Shown here: piece by piece, positions 1-5,915 of the stretch
Layout of the letters: every line of letters begins with the position of its first letter
Position numbering within the stretch: position 1 is the first letter of the stretch
NCBI RefSeq assembly: GCF_023229105.1
Contig: NZ_JALNZY010000082.1
Coordinates: forward strand, 1-9,037
Direction: 5' to 3'
DNA length: 9,037 nucleotides
DNA from: Sulfurimonas sp.
GTDB taxonomy: Bacteria > Campylobacterota > Campylobacteria > Campylobacterales > Sulfurimonadaceae
Program-made: the position numbers and the translations under genes
Notes under the pieces: model-generated
The model's input: only the letters and a program-made list of their open reading frames with translations
Databases searched by the model: none
Told to the model about the DNA's origin: nothing

Positions 1-827
1 ATCTTGAGCTAGATCTTGAACTTGACTCACTTAACTATGTGGAGCTTTTTGTGTTTATTGAGCAGAGTTTCGGGGTAAAAATGGATGAAGCGCTCTTTTC
101 GCATATGATGATATTTAAGTCTCTTTATGCTTATATAAAAGAGAACAGTCTGTATGTAAAACCTGTTATGCCTGACTGGGAGGAGCTTTTAAGAGAAGAT
201 ATTGATGAGAAGTTAATATATTCTCCGCTAATTATGTCTCTTTATAAGAGTATCCTCTATCCGCTCTTTCGCCTTTACTTTCGCCTTGAAATAAGAGGGG
301 TGGATAATATTCCCTCTTCTTCATCTATTATAGCGCCATCTCATCAGAGTATGCTTGATGGATTTTTGATTGAGTCTGCGCTTCCTTATAAAATCTTAAA
401 AAAAACCTTTTTTTTAGCATATAAGCAAGTTTTTGGAACTAGGCTTTTAGAGCCGATATCTAAGCATGGGCAGACTATTTTAATAGATGCAAATGAGAAC
501 TTAAAAGAGACTATGCAGTTTTGTGCGCTTCCAATAAGAAGCAAAAATAATCTAGTAATTTTTCCAGAGGGGGCAAGAACACGTGATAGAAAACTTTTGG
601 AGTTTAGACCATATTTTGCGATGCTCTCTAAAACTTTTGGTGTGCCCGTTGTTCCTGTAGTCATTGATGGGAGTTATGAGGCACTCGGAACAGGAATGCT
701 ATTTCCAAGGCCTAGAAAAATAAAGGTTACCTTTTTAAAACCGATACAGCCGCATTCAATGGATTATAACGAGATAATAACAGAGGTAAGAGAAGCTATA
801 AAAAGCGAGCTAGAAGCCTTTACATAA
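1..827 (+). CDS. C-terminal part of an ACP-acyltransferase (PlsC-type) multidomain protein, 5' end outside the window
   Basis: The frame is open from position 3, so the gene starts before the window. A GTG at 39 would allow a 262-residue protein but is not the likely start. Codons 3-101 read as the second half of an acyl carrier protein: LDSLNYVEL carries the DSL phosphopantetheine-attachment motif (Ser codon 27-29), followed by an EQSFGVKM helix as in fatty-acid ACPs. After a linker (~140-240) comes an acyltransferase domain. It has the HX4D motif HQSMLD (His codon 342-344) and the FPEG motif (from 561) followed by ARTRD, as in lysophosphatidate acyltransferases. The domain probably moves an acyl chain onto a lysophospholipid at the inner membrane. 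The ACP portion suggests a missing upstream AMP-dependent acyl ligase, similar in concept to E. coli Aas but in a different domain order; that part is inference. The end overlaps the convergent transporter gene by 8 bases. Confidence 0.88.
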   Translation, partial: LELDLELDSLNYVELFVFIEQSFGVKMDEALFSHMMIFKSLYAYIKENSLYVKPVMPDWEELLREDIDEKLIYSPLIMSLYKSILYPLFRLYFRLEIRGVDNIPSSSSIIAPSHQSMLDGFLIESALPYKILKKTFFLAYKQVFGTRLLEPISKHGQTILIDANENLKETMQFCALPIRSKNNLVIFPEGARTRDRKLLEFRPYFAMLSKTFGVPVVPVVIDGSYEALGTGMLFPRPRKIKVTFLKPIQPHSMDYNEIITEVREAIKSELEAFT

Positions 828-2091
828 GCGCATCATGGAGCTCCTTTTCTCCCTTTTTCTCATTAACAAAGTAGAGCAAAACTGCCCCTAAGATAAACAA
901 GATGGAAATGGAAGCGATGGAGACTCTTGAGTTTTGGGTAAGTAGTGCCACAACAGCGATGAGAAGAGGTCCAAAAATAGCGGCAAATTTACCTATAAAA
1001 TTATAAAAACCAAAAAACTCCGCCGAATACTCTTTTGGAACCATTCTTGAGTAGTAGGAGCGACTAAGTGCCTGAATACCGCCTTGAACAAGTGCAATCA
1101 TAACTGCAAGCAAATAAAATTCAGAAACATGTTGCATTGAAACAGCCAATATGATTATAAAAAGATAGATAAAGATGGCAAGAAAAATTGCACCCTTTGT
1201 GCCTAGATAAACTGATATTTTTGTAAAGGCAAGTGTTGCTGGAAAACCTACAAACTGAACAAGTAAAAGTGCCAAAATGAGATTTGAGGAGTCAAAACCA
1301 AGCGCCATTCCATAATCAACCGCCATGCGGATAATTGTATCTACTCCGTCGATGTATAACCAGTAGGCGATTAAAAAAAGAGAGAGATGTTTGAGTTGTC
1401 TGATTTTTACAAAAGTTTTTTTGAGTCTTAAATACCCATCCCTAAATGATATGGTTCTTTTTTTATCCTCTATTTGTTCCTCCTTTACAAATAAAAACAG
1501 CGGAATACAAAAGAGCGCCCACCACAGAGCTACACTTATAAATGAGGCTTTTATCGCCTCCGCCTGATTTTCAAATCCAAAAAATGCAAAATCCTCAAAC
1601 ATCCAAATATTGATACTAAAGAGGATACCACCGCCAAGATATCCAAGTGCAAAACCAAGACTTGAGACATAGTCTACATTTTTTTTGGTTGAAACAGAGT
1701 GTAAAAGTCCGTCATAAAAGGTGTTTGAGCCCATAAAACCGATATTGCCCAGTATATAAACAAAGAGCGCACTCTGCCACTCTCCCTCTGCGATAAACGA
1801 CAGCGAAGCACTCATTAAAATACCAAGAAATGCAAATAAAAAAAGAAGCCTTTTTTTAATCGAACCAGCATCAGCAACTGCACCTAAAAGCGGTGCGATT
1901 AGGACTATAACAAGACTGGATATGGAACTTGCAAACCCAAGATTTGCGGTGCTTGTGGTAGCTAGGGTATCTGCGCTGTAGTAGGATTTAAAAAAAAGCG
2001 GAAAAAACCCCGCCATAATGGTAGTTGCATAAGCAGAGTTTGCCCAGTCGTAAAGCGCCCAAGAGTAGATAGTTTTTTTATCGGCTTGCAT
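820..2091 (-). CDS. MFS transporter of the UMF1/Atg22-like family
   Basis: A 423-residue integral membrane protein with about twelve hydrophobic segments, the usual layout and length of major facilitators. The N-terminus, with SWALYDWANSAYATTI at 10-25, is the hallmark of the UMF1/Atg22-like family. The loop after the second helix, GAVADAGSIKKR (70-81), matches the MFS motif A region. NTFYDGLL (123-130) and the glycine-rich SSLGFALGYLGGG (143-155) also fit the family. The substrate is unknown; relatives include yeast vacuolar amino-acid effluxer Atg22, but bacterial members are mostly uncharacterised. The ATG at 2091 has an AAGG Shine-Dalgarno about 9 bases upstream. It lies 41 bases downstream of cysS on the same strand with no terminator seen, so co-transcription is likely. 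Its stop overlaps the stop of the convergent acyltransferase gene. Confidence 0.9.
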   Translation of the reverse strand: MQADKKTIYSWALYDWANSAYATTIMAGFFPLFFKSYYSADTLATTSTANLGFASSISSLVIVLIAPLLGAVADAGSIKKRLLFLFAFLGILMSASLSFIAEGEWQSALFVYILGNIGFMGSNTFYDGLLHSVSTKKNVDYVSSLGFALGYLGGGILFSINIWMFEDFAFFGFENQAEAIKASFISVALWWALFCIPLFLFVKEEQIEDKKRTISFRDGYLRLKKTFVKIRQLKHLSLFLIAYWLYIDGVDTIIRMAVDYGMALGFDSSNLILALLLVQFVGFPATLAFTKISVYLGTKGAIFLAIFIYLFIIILAVSMQHVSEFYLLAVMIALVQGGIQALSRSYYSRMVPKEYSAEFFGFYNFIGKFAAIFGPLLIAVVALLTQNSRVSIASISILFILGAVLLYFVNEKKGEKELHDALM

Positions 2092-2132
2092 GTCTGCCTT
2101 TATATTTTAGAGTTTTTAATACTAAACTAGAA

Positions 2133-3533
2133 TTATATCTTTTCCCAAAATGTCCCTTGTAAAGTATCCATCAGGTTTACTCCATAAGTTAAAATCTCAT
2201 GGCGCAGTGCATCTGATGCGGCAAAATCTCTTGCTTTTTTTGCTTCATCTCTTTGTTTTATGAGCATTTGGATTTTTTCTTTTGTCTGTTTATCAACGCC
2301 AAATTGAAAATATTCATAAGAATTTTTAACACCAAACCCTAAAACCTCTTCGATATACGCTAAATTTGAGAGTGTTTCGAGTTTTAGTTGCTTATGTTTT
2401 CCTGCAGTATCAAGTGTTTCATTTGCGTGGGAGATCATTTCATCGATGAGCGCTAAAGAGGCTGAAATATTGAGATCATCGCTTAACGCTTCTAAGAGTG
2501 AATCAGAAAAGGAAGTTTTTACATTTTCAAAAGATAGTCCAAAGAGGCGTTTTTTAAGTCTATAAATCTTGTCAAGTCTCTTTTTTGAGTTTAGTAAATC
2601 CTCTTCGTTAAAGTTAAAGTTGCTTCTATAGTGCGTACTCAAAAGGTAGAAGCGTAAAACTTCGCCGTCATAGACTTTAAGCGCATCTTTGAGAAAAAAA
2701 CTGTTGCCTAAACTCTTAGACATCTTTTCGCCATCAATATTCACAAAGCCGTTATGCATCCAGTATGCACTTAGCTCATGGTTTGTTGCGCATCTCGTTT
2801 GTGCCGCTTCATTTTCATGATGAGGAAAGAGCAAATCTGCTCCACCTCCGTGGATATCTACCGCAAACTTTTTATCTGGTTTTGCAAGATGTTTTTCTAT
2901 CATGGCAGAGCACTCCAGATGCCAGCCTGGGCGACCTTTGCCAAAAGGAGAATCAAAGGAGATGCTATTGTCATTCACGCTTTTCCATAGAGCAAAATCA
3001 GCACTGTTTTTTTTCTCCAACGAGCCTTCAACACGCTGTTTTTTATCATCTTCGTCTTGAAATCTATGTGAGAGTTGAAGGTATTGGCTATCGCTTGAGG
3101 TGTCAAAATAGATGTCGCCGTGGCTTGTTTTGTACGCATGTTTGTCTTTAAGAAGTTTTAAAATAAGTTTAAACATTGCTTCAAGCGACTCTGTTGCTTT
3201 TGGTTCAATAGTCGGTCTGATAACTCCGAGTTTGTTCATCTCATGATGAAAAGCATTTGTATAAAAATCGGTTATCTCTTTTATCTCTTTGCCGCTTTTT
3301 TGTGCTTTTTGGATAATCTTATCATCAATATCTGTAATATTTCTAGCATAAGTAACTTCATAGTCGTTTGCTCTTAAGACGCGAAAGAGTAGATCAAAAA
3401 CCAAGGCACTTTTTGCATGTCCTAAATGAGCATTGTCATAAACGGTGGGACCGCAAACATAGAGTGAAACTTTGCCACGCTCTTGCGGAACAAACTCTCT
3501 TTTTGTTTTTTGAACCGAATCATAAATATACAT
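2133..3533 (-). CDS. cysS: Cysteinyl-tRNA synthetase
   Basis: This 466-residue class I aminoacyl-tRNA synthetase charges tRNA-Cys with cysteine in the cytoplasm. Its length matches the family (about 460). YVCGPTVYD (25-33) is followed by HLGH (36-39), the HIGH signature. The second ATP-binding motif KMSKS is at 270-274. The expected zinc ligands are present: Cys27, Cys208 (in WHLECSAM), His238 and Glu242 (in PHHENE). DIHGGGADLLFPHHENE is diagnostic of CysS. The C-terminal part (~300-466) is the helical anticodon-binding region with the typical KQRDEAKKARDFAASD segment. The ATG at 3533 has an AAGGAAA ribosome binding site and lies about 30 bases after a predicted extended -10 promoter shared back to back with the regulator gene. 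The transporter gene follows on the same strand. All key residues look intact. Confidence 0.98.
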   Translation of the reverse strand: MYIYDSVQKTKREFVPQERGKVSLYVCGPTVYDNAHLGHAKSALVFDLLFRVLRANDYEVTYARNITDIDDKIIQKAQKSGKEIKEITDFYTNAFHHEMNKLGVIRPTIEPKATESLEAMFKLILKLLKDKHAYKTSHGDIYFDTSSDSQYLQLSHRFQDEDDKKQRVEGSLEKKNSADFALWKSVNDNSISFDSPFGKGRPGWHLECSAMIEKHLAKPDKKFAVDIHGGGADLLFPHHENEAAQTRCATNHELSAYWMHNGFVNIDGEKMSKSLGNSFFLKDALKVYDGEVLRFYLLSTHYRSNFNFNEEDLLNSKKRLDKIYRLKKRLFGLSFENVKTSFSDSLLEALSDDLNISASLALIDEMISHANETLDTAGKHKQLKLETLSNLAYIEEVLGFGVKNSYEYFQFGVDKQTKEKIQMLIKQRDEAKKARDFAASDALRHEILTYGVNLMDTLQGTFWEKI

Positions 3534-3569
3534 TAAGATTATTTCCTTTATGAATGTAAAATTGTTAGA

Positions 3570-3578
3570 ATTATATCA
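3570..3578 (-). promoter_or_regulatory. Extended -10 promoter of cysS
   Basis: Read on the minus strand this is TGA-TATAAT, a perfect -10 hexamer with the TGn extension. Transcription would start near 3563, giving a ~30-base leader that contains AAGGAAA before the cysS ATG. No clear -35 is visible, which is common in this phylum. Confidence 0.65.
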
Positions 3579-3582
3579 AAAA

Positions 3583-3591
3583 TGATAGAAT
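3583..3591 (+). promoter_or_regulatory. Extended -10 promoter of the Crp/Fnr regulator gene
   Basis: TGA-TAGAAT on the plus strand is an extended -10 with five of six hexamer matches. A start near 3598 would leave the AAGGA at 3594-3598 at the very 5' end of the message, so it is not a convincing ribosome binding site. Only four bases (AAAA) separate this element from the cysS -10 element facing the other way. Confidence 0.5.
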
Positions 3592-3625
3592 AGAAGGAAT
3601 TTATTTTTGTGTATTGGATGGCAGA

Positions 3626-4309
3626 ATGAAAACAAAACCTTACGATATAGAGTTACTTCATGATGTTGATAAAGATTTTAAGGAGGAGTTTTACCGCTGC
3701 TCTAAAACATTAAACTACGCAAAAGGCTCCTCCTTGTTTTGTGCTGATGACTTATTAAAATATTTTTATATTATTGTAGAGGGAAGAGTAAAAACTTATC
3801 AGCTCAATTTTGAGAACTCAAAAGAACAGACACTCTTTATCTATAAGAGAGGAGATATGTTTGATGTTGTATCGCTTTTAGATGAGAAGCCGCATGAGGT
3901 AATGTATGAAGTTTTAGAAGATTGCAAAGTGCTTCAATTTCCCATCCAAAAGGTTAGATACTGGATAGATAATAACGCTACATTCAATAGAATTTTTTTC
4001 CCATATATAGCAGCTAAAATGAGACATGTAGAGTCTTTAGCAAGTGAACTATCGCTTTATGATGTAAAAGAGAGGCTTATGCATCTTCTTTTAGAAAATA
4101 TAAATCCAAACAGTGCTTTTAAATATAAACTTCTGCAAAACCTCTCAAACAGTGAAATCTCAAAACTTCTAGGAACAGTCAGACATGTTGTAGAGAGAGC
4201 GATTAAAGAGCTAAAACAAGAAAAAATTATTCATACAAGCAGAAAAAATATTAAAGTTATAAATCTTCAAAAATTGCTAGAAAAAACGATAAAGATGCTA
4301 CATAAGTAG
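3626..4309 (+). CDS. Crp/Fnr-family transcriptional regulator
   Basis: About 227 residues from the ATG at 3626. A TTG at 3614 in the same frame would add four residues; neither start has a good Shine-Dalgarno, so the start is uncertain. Residues ~25-115 form the cyclic-nucleotide-binding-like beta barrel (YFYIIVEGRVKTYQ, then KRGDMFDVVSLL). A long dimerisation helix follows (~125-150), then a winged helix-turn-helix with LSNSEISKLLG and recognition helix VRHVVERAIKEL (~185-196). The phosphate-binding signature of cAMP receptors (GE...RS/T) is absent. There is no FNR-like cluster of N-terminal cysteines, only three scattered ones, so the effector is unknown. In the recognition helix the Glu that reads the conserved base pair in Crp and FNR aligns with His. 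It precedes two Hsp20 genes in the same orientation and may control them; that is inference. Confidence 0.92.
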   Translation: MKTKPYDIELLHDVDKDFKEEFYRCSKTLNYAKGSSLFCADDLLKYFYIIVEGRVKTYQLNFENSKEQTLFIYKRGDMFDVVSLLDEKPHEVMYEVLEDCKVLQFPIQKVRYWIDNNATFNRIFFPYIAAKMRHVESLASELSLYDVKERLMHLLLENINPNSAFKYKLLQNLSNSEISKLLGTVRHVVERAIKELKQEKIIHTSRKNIKVINLQKLLEKTIKMLHK

Positions 4310-4332
4310 CAAATTTTTCTTTGAATCTTTTA

Positions 4333-4338
4333 TATAAT
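4333..4338 (+). promoter_or_regulatory. -10 element of the Hsp20 operon promoter
   Basis: A perfect TATAAT lies 59 bases before the first Hsp20 ATG, after a T-rich stretch beginning just beyond the regulator stop codon. It predicts transcription from about 4345 and a ~52-base AU-rich leader. No consensus -35 is evident. TATAAA/TAAAAT around 4366-4373 is a weaker alternative. Confidence 0.5.
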
Positions 4339-4343
4339 AATGC

Positions 4344-4367
4344 TAACTTAAACAAAAGTTTAAGTTA
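4344..4367 (+). promoter_or_regulatory. Perfect inverted repeat upstream of the Hsp20 pair, candidate operator
   Basis: TAACTTAAAC (4344-4353) and GTTTAAGTTA (4358-4367) are exact reverse complements separated by AAAA. The N4 spacing matches the geometry of Fnr-type sites (TTGAT-N4-ATCAA), but the half-site TTAAAC differs from both FNR and Crp consensus sequences. It begins at the predicted transcription start, a position suited to repression. No U-tract follows it, which argues against a terminator. It could instead form a 5' stem-loop in the mRNA. Confidence 0.55.
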
Positions 4368-4396
4368 TAAAATAATTTAAATATAAGGAGTTTGTT

Positions 4397-4843
4397 ATGT
4401 TAGTTTCAAGATACTTAAGTCCGGCAGAGTCTTATAGAAAAAAAAGAGGTTTCGATTTTTTAAGCGATTTTTTAAACTCTTTTGAAGAAGAGAGTAATAG
4501 TGATACGTTGGTAGATTTTAAACCTGCCGTAAACACAAGAGAGGGCAAGGATGCCTACCATGTGGATGTCGATTTGCCGGGTGTAAAAAAAGAGGATATT
4601 GATGTTAGTGTTGAGAACAACATGCTTACTATATCAGGTAAAAGAGAGACAAAAAGTGAAATAAAAGAAGATGATTATTACAGAGTGGAAAGTAGCTATG
4701 GGAAATTTCAAAGAAGCTTTACACTTCCTGAGAAAGTTGATGCTGAAAATATTAGAGCGGCATGTGAAGATGGCGTTTTAGAGGTTATAATCCCAAAAAT
4801 GCAGATTGAGCAAAAATCTTCTAAAAAAATTGAGATAAAATAG
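4397..4843 (+). CDS. Small heat-shock protein, Hsp20/alpha-crystallin family
   Basis: A 148-residue ATP-independent holdase chaperone expected to bind unfolding proteins in the cytoplasm as oligomers. A short N-terminal arm (~1-40) with FDFLSDFLNSF precedes the alpha-crystallin domain (~43-140). Family marks are DLPGVKKEDIDV, LTISGKRE, YGKFQRSFTLPEKVD, and the DGVLEVIIPK strand (the A-x-x-x-n-G-V-L region). The C-terminal KKIEIK supplies the I-x-I motif used for oligomer assembly. The ATG has a strong AAGGAG (4385-4390) six bases upstream. It is the first gene of a two-gene operon, 12 bases before a second Hsp20 gene. The leader holds a perfect inverted repeat that may be a regulatory site for the neighbouring Crp/Fnr protein. 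Confidence 0.96.
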   Translation: MLVSRYLSPAESYRKKRGFDFLSDFLNSFEEESNSDTLVDFKPAVNTREGKDAYHVDVDLPGVKKEDIDVSVENNMLTISGKRETKSEIKEDDYYRVESSYGKFQRSFTLPEKVDAENIRAACEDGVLEVIIPKMQIEQKSSKKIEIK

Positions 4844-4855
4844 CAGGAGGATGAG

Positions 4856-5281
4856 ATGAATATTACAAAAACATCAAAAAAATTTGCAGATAAAGTAGAA
4901 GAGAAGGTTAAAAAAGGATTAGAAGTTGCTAAAGGTACATTTGATAATGTGGCAAGTCACCTCCCTTTTGCAAATTTGGCAAAACGTTCTGATGATATTT
5001 TTAGCATAGAGATAGATTTTCCGGGTGTAAAAAAAGAGGACATAGAGATAAAAGTAGAGGATAATTATCTAACTGTGAATGCACAAAGAAGATATAAAAA
5101 TGAGACTAAAGAGGATGACTACTATCTTTGTGAATCAAGCTTTGGACTCTTTAGCAGAAGTTTTGCTCTCTCTGATAATATAGACAGGCAAAGTATAGAC
5201 GCAAAATATGAAAATGGAAGGCTCTATATTATGCTTGAAAAAGCAGAGTCAAAAAAATCAAAAAGAATCGCTATAAAGTAA
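4856..5281 (+). CDS. Second small heat-shock protein, divergent Hsp20 paralogue
   Basis: A 141-residue Hsp20 protein. The N-terminal ~45 residues are a charged, probably amphipathic helix (KKFADKVEEKVKKGLEVAKG) unlike the arm of the preceding protein. The alpha-crystallin domain (~47-135) has DFPGVKKEDIEIKVEDN, LTVNAQRRYKNET and GLFSRSFALSDNID. The usual G-V-L strand is altered to NGRLYIMLEK. The C-terminal RIAIK keeps an I-x-I motif. The domain is clearly paralogous to the first: 20 bases encoding PGVKKED are identical (4577-4596 and 5021-5040). The ATG at 4856 has AGGAGG (4845-4850) five bases upstream; an ATG at 4851 runs into a stop at once. The two proteins may form mixed oligomers, as with E. 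coli IbpA and IbpB, but this is inference. Confidence 0.94.
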   Translation: MNITKTSKKFADKVEEKVKKGLEVAKGTFDNVASHLPFANLAKRSDDIFSIEIDFPGVKKEDIEIKVEDNYLTVNAQRRYKNETKEDDYYLCESSFGLFSRSFALSDNIDRQSIDAKYENGRLYIMLEKAESKKSKRIAIK

Positions 5282-5284
5282 TAT

Positions 5285-5320
5285 TTTTAGAACTCCTTGC
5301 CAAGAGGCAAGGGTCTAAAA
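5285..5320. terminator. Hairpin between convergent Hsp20 and Spy-like genes, possible bidirectional terminator
   Basis: CCTTGCC (5295-5301) and GGCAAGG (5306-5312) form a perfect 7-bp stem with loop AAGA. An outer pair, TTTTAGA (5285-5291) with TCTAAAA (5314-5320), extends it beyond a small internal loop. The structure is nearly the same on both strands and includes the stop codon of the minus-strand gene (5315-5317). Neither strand has a long U-tract directly after the stem, so efficiency is uncertain. Confidence 0.6.
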
Positions 5321-5848
5321 CATATTTACAACGCCGTAGTCAAGCATCTCTTCAAACTGCTCAGGAGTAAGAACAGCTTTGACTTTTTCAATACAACCTA
5401 GATGTATTTTTGTTAGTTCAGCTCTTAATTTTGCTATCTCATCAACTGCAGGATAGAGCTCTGCGACTTTTTGGCTTTTGTGTTTAAAAGAGACTTTTTG
5501 CATTAAATCAAGCTCAAGTTTTTTAATAACAAGGGCTTTTTTTGCAGCTTCTGACATCAACTCTTGTTTTATTTTTAAAATAGAGTCTATCTGCTCCTTT
5601 GATAAATTCAAGTTAGAACTAGCTGCGTCATAAAGTGTTAACCCAACTAAGTAGGGAAGATTTTTTGGCATTAAAAAATAATCTTTTGGAAAATTCTCTT
5701 TTGCTACAAAGGCTCCTGCGGGACCTGCCATCTTCTCCATTTTAACTACGTCTTGTATCGGAGCAGGAAGAGTTGGCTCTGCTACTGCTACTGTACCTAG
5801 CATTAAAGTAAATAATGCAACTTTTGTTACTGTTTTTTTAGATTTCAT
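5315..5848 (-). CDS. Secreted Spy/CpxP-like (LTxxQ) protein
   Basis: A 177-residue protein with a clear signal peptide: a lysine-rich start (MKSKKTVTK), a hydrophobic core (VALFTLMLGT) and a likely cleavage site after AVA (~23), giving a mature protein beginning EPTLPAP. The mature part is mostly helical. It has two LTxxQ-like segments, LNLSKEQIDSILKIK (~80-94) and VLTPEQFEEML (~160-170), the arrangement of the Spy/CpxP superfamily of periplasmic chaperone-like and envelope-stress proteins. An acidic-basic helix region (KKLELDLMQKVSFKHKSQ) lies between them. The match is by motif and layout only, so the specific function (chaperone, metal stress or other) is not settled. The ATG at 5848 follows AAGGGGAA about 8 bases upstream. 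It has its own predicted promoter, is convergent with the Hsp20 pair, and shares a terminator hairpin with it. Confidence 0.75.
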   Translation of the reverse strand: MKSKKTVTKVALFTLMLGTVAVAEPTLPAPIQDVVKMEKMAGPAGAFVAKENFPKDYFLMPKNLPYLVGLTLYDAASSNLNLSKEQIDSILKIKQELMSEAAKKALVIKKLELDLMQKVSFKHKSQKVAELYPAVDEIAKLRAELTKIHLGCIEKVKAVLTPEQFEEMLDYGVVNMF

Positions 5849-5879
5849 GTATGTTTCCCCTTAAAAATGTGGTGCATTT

Positions 5880-5885
5880 ATTATA
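5880..5885 (-). promoter_or_regulatory. -10 element of the Spy-like gene promoter
   Basis: On the minus strand this is TATAAT preceded by CTG. It predicts a start near 5873 and a leader of about 25 bases containing AAGGGGAA before the ATG at 5848. It indicates transcription independent of hemD, whose stop is about 30 bases upstream. Confidence 0.55.
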
Positions 5886-5915
5886 CAGACCTATATCTAA
5901 TGAAAACCAAATAGT

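Noticed and set aside
386..664. Minus-strand open frame inside the acyltransferase gene
   Set aside because: Antisense to the conserved FPEG-containing domain; its translation shows no recognisable motif.
2765..3151. Plus-strand open frame of 128 codons inside cysS, and a second one at 2778-2990
   Set aside because: Both lie antisense to conserved cysS coding sequence, have Cys/His/Arg-rich unlikely protein composition, and have no ribosome binding site.
4344..4367. Rho-independent terminator of the regulator gene
   Set aside because: The stem is AT-rich and is followed by ATAAAATAATTT rather than a T-run, and a -10 element lies just upstream of it.
4345..4396. RNA thermometer (ROSE or fourU type) in the Hsp20 leader
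   Set aside because: The AAGGAG has no matching CUCCUU or UUUU-type partner; the strong stem (4344-4367) leaves the ribosome binding site free.
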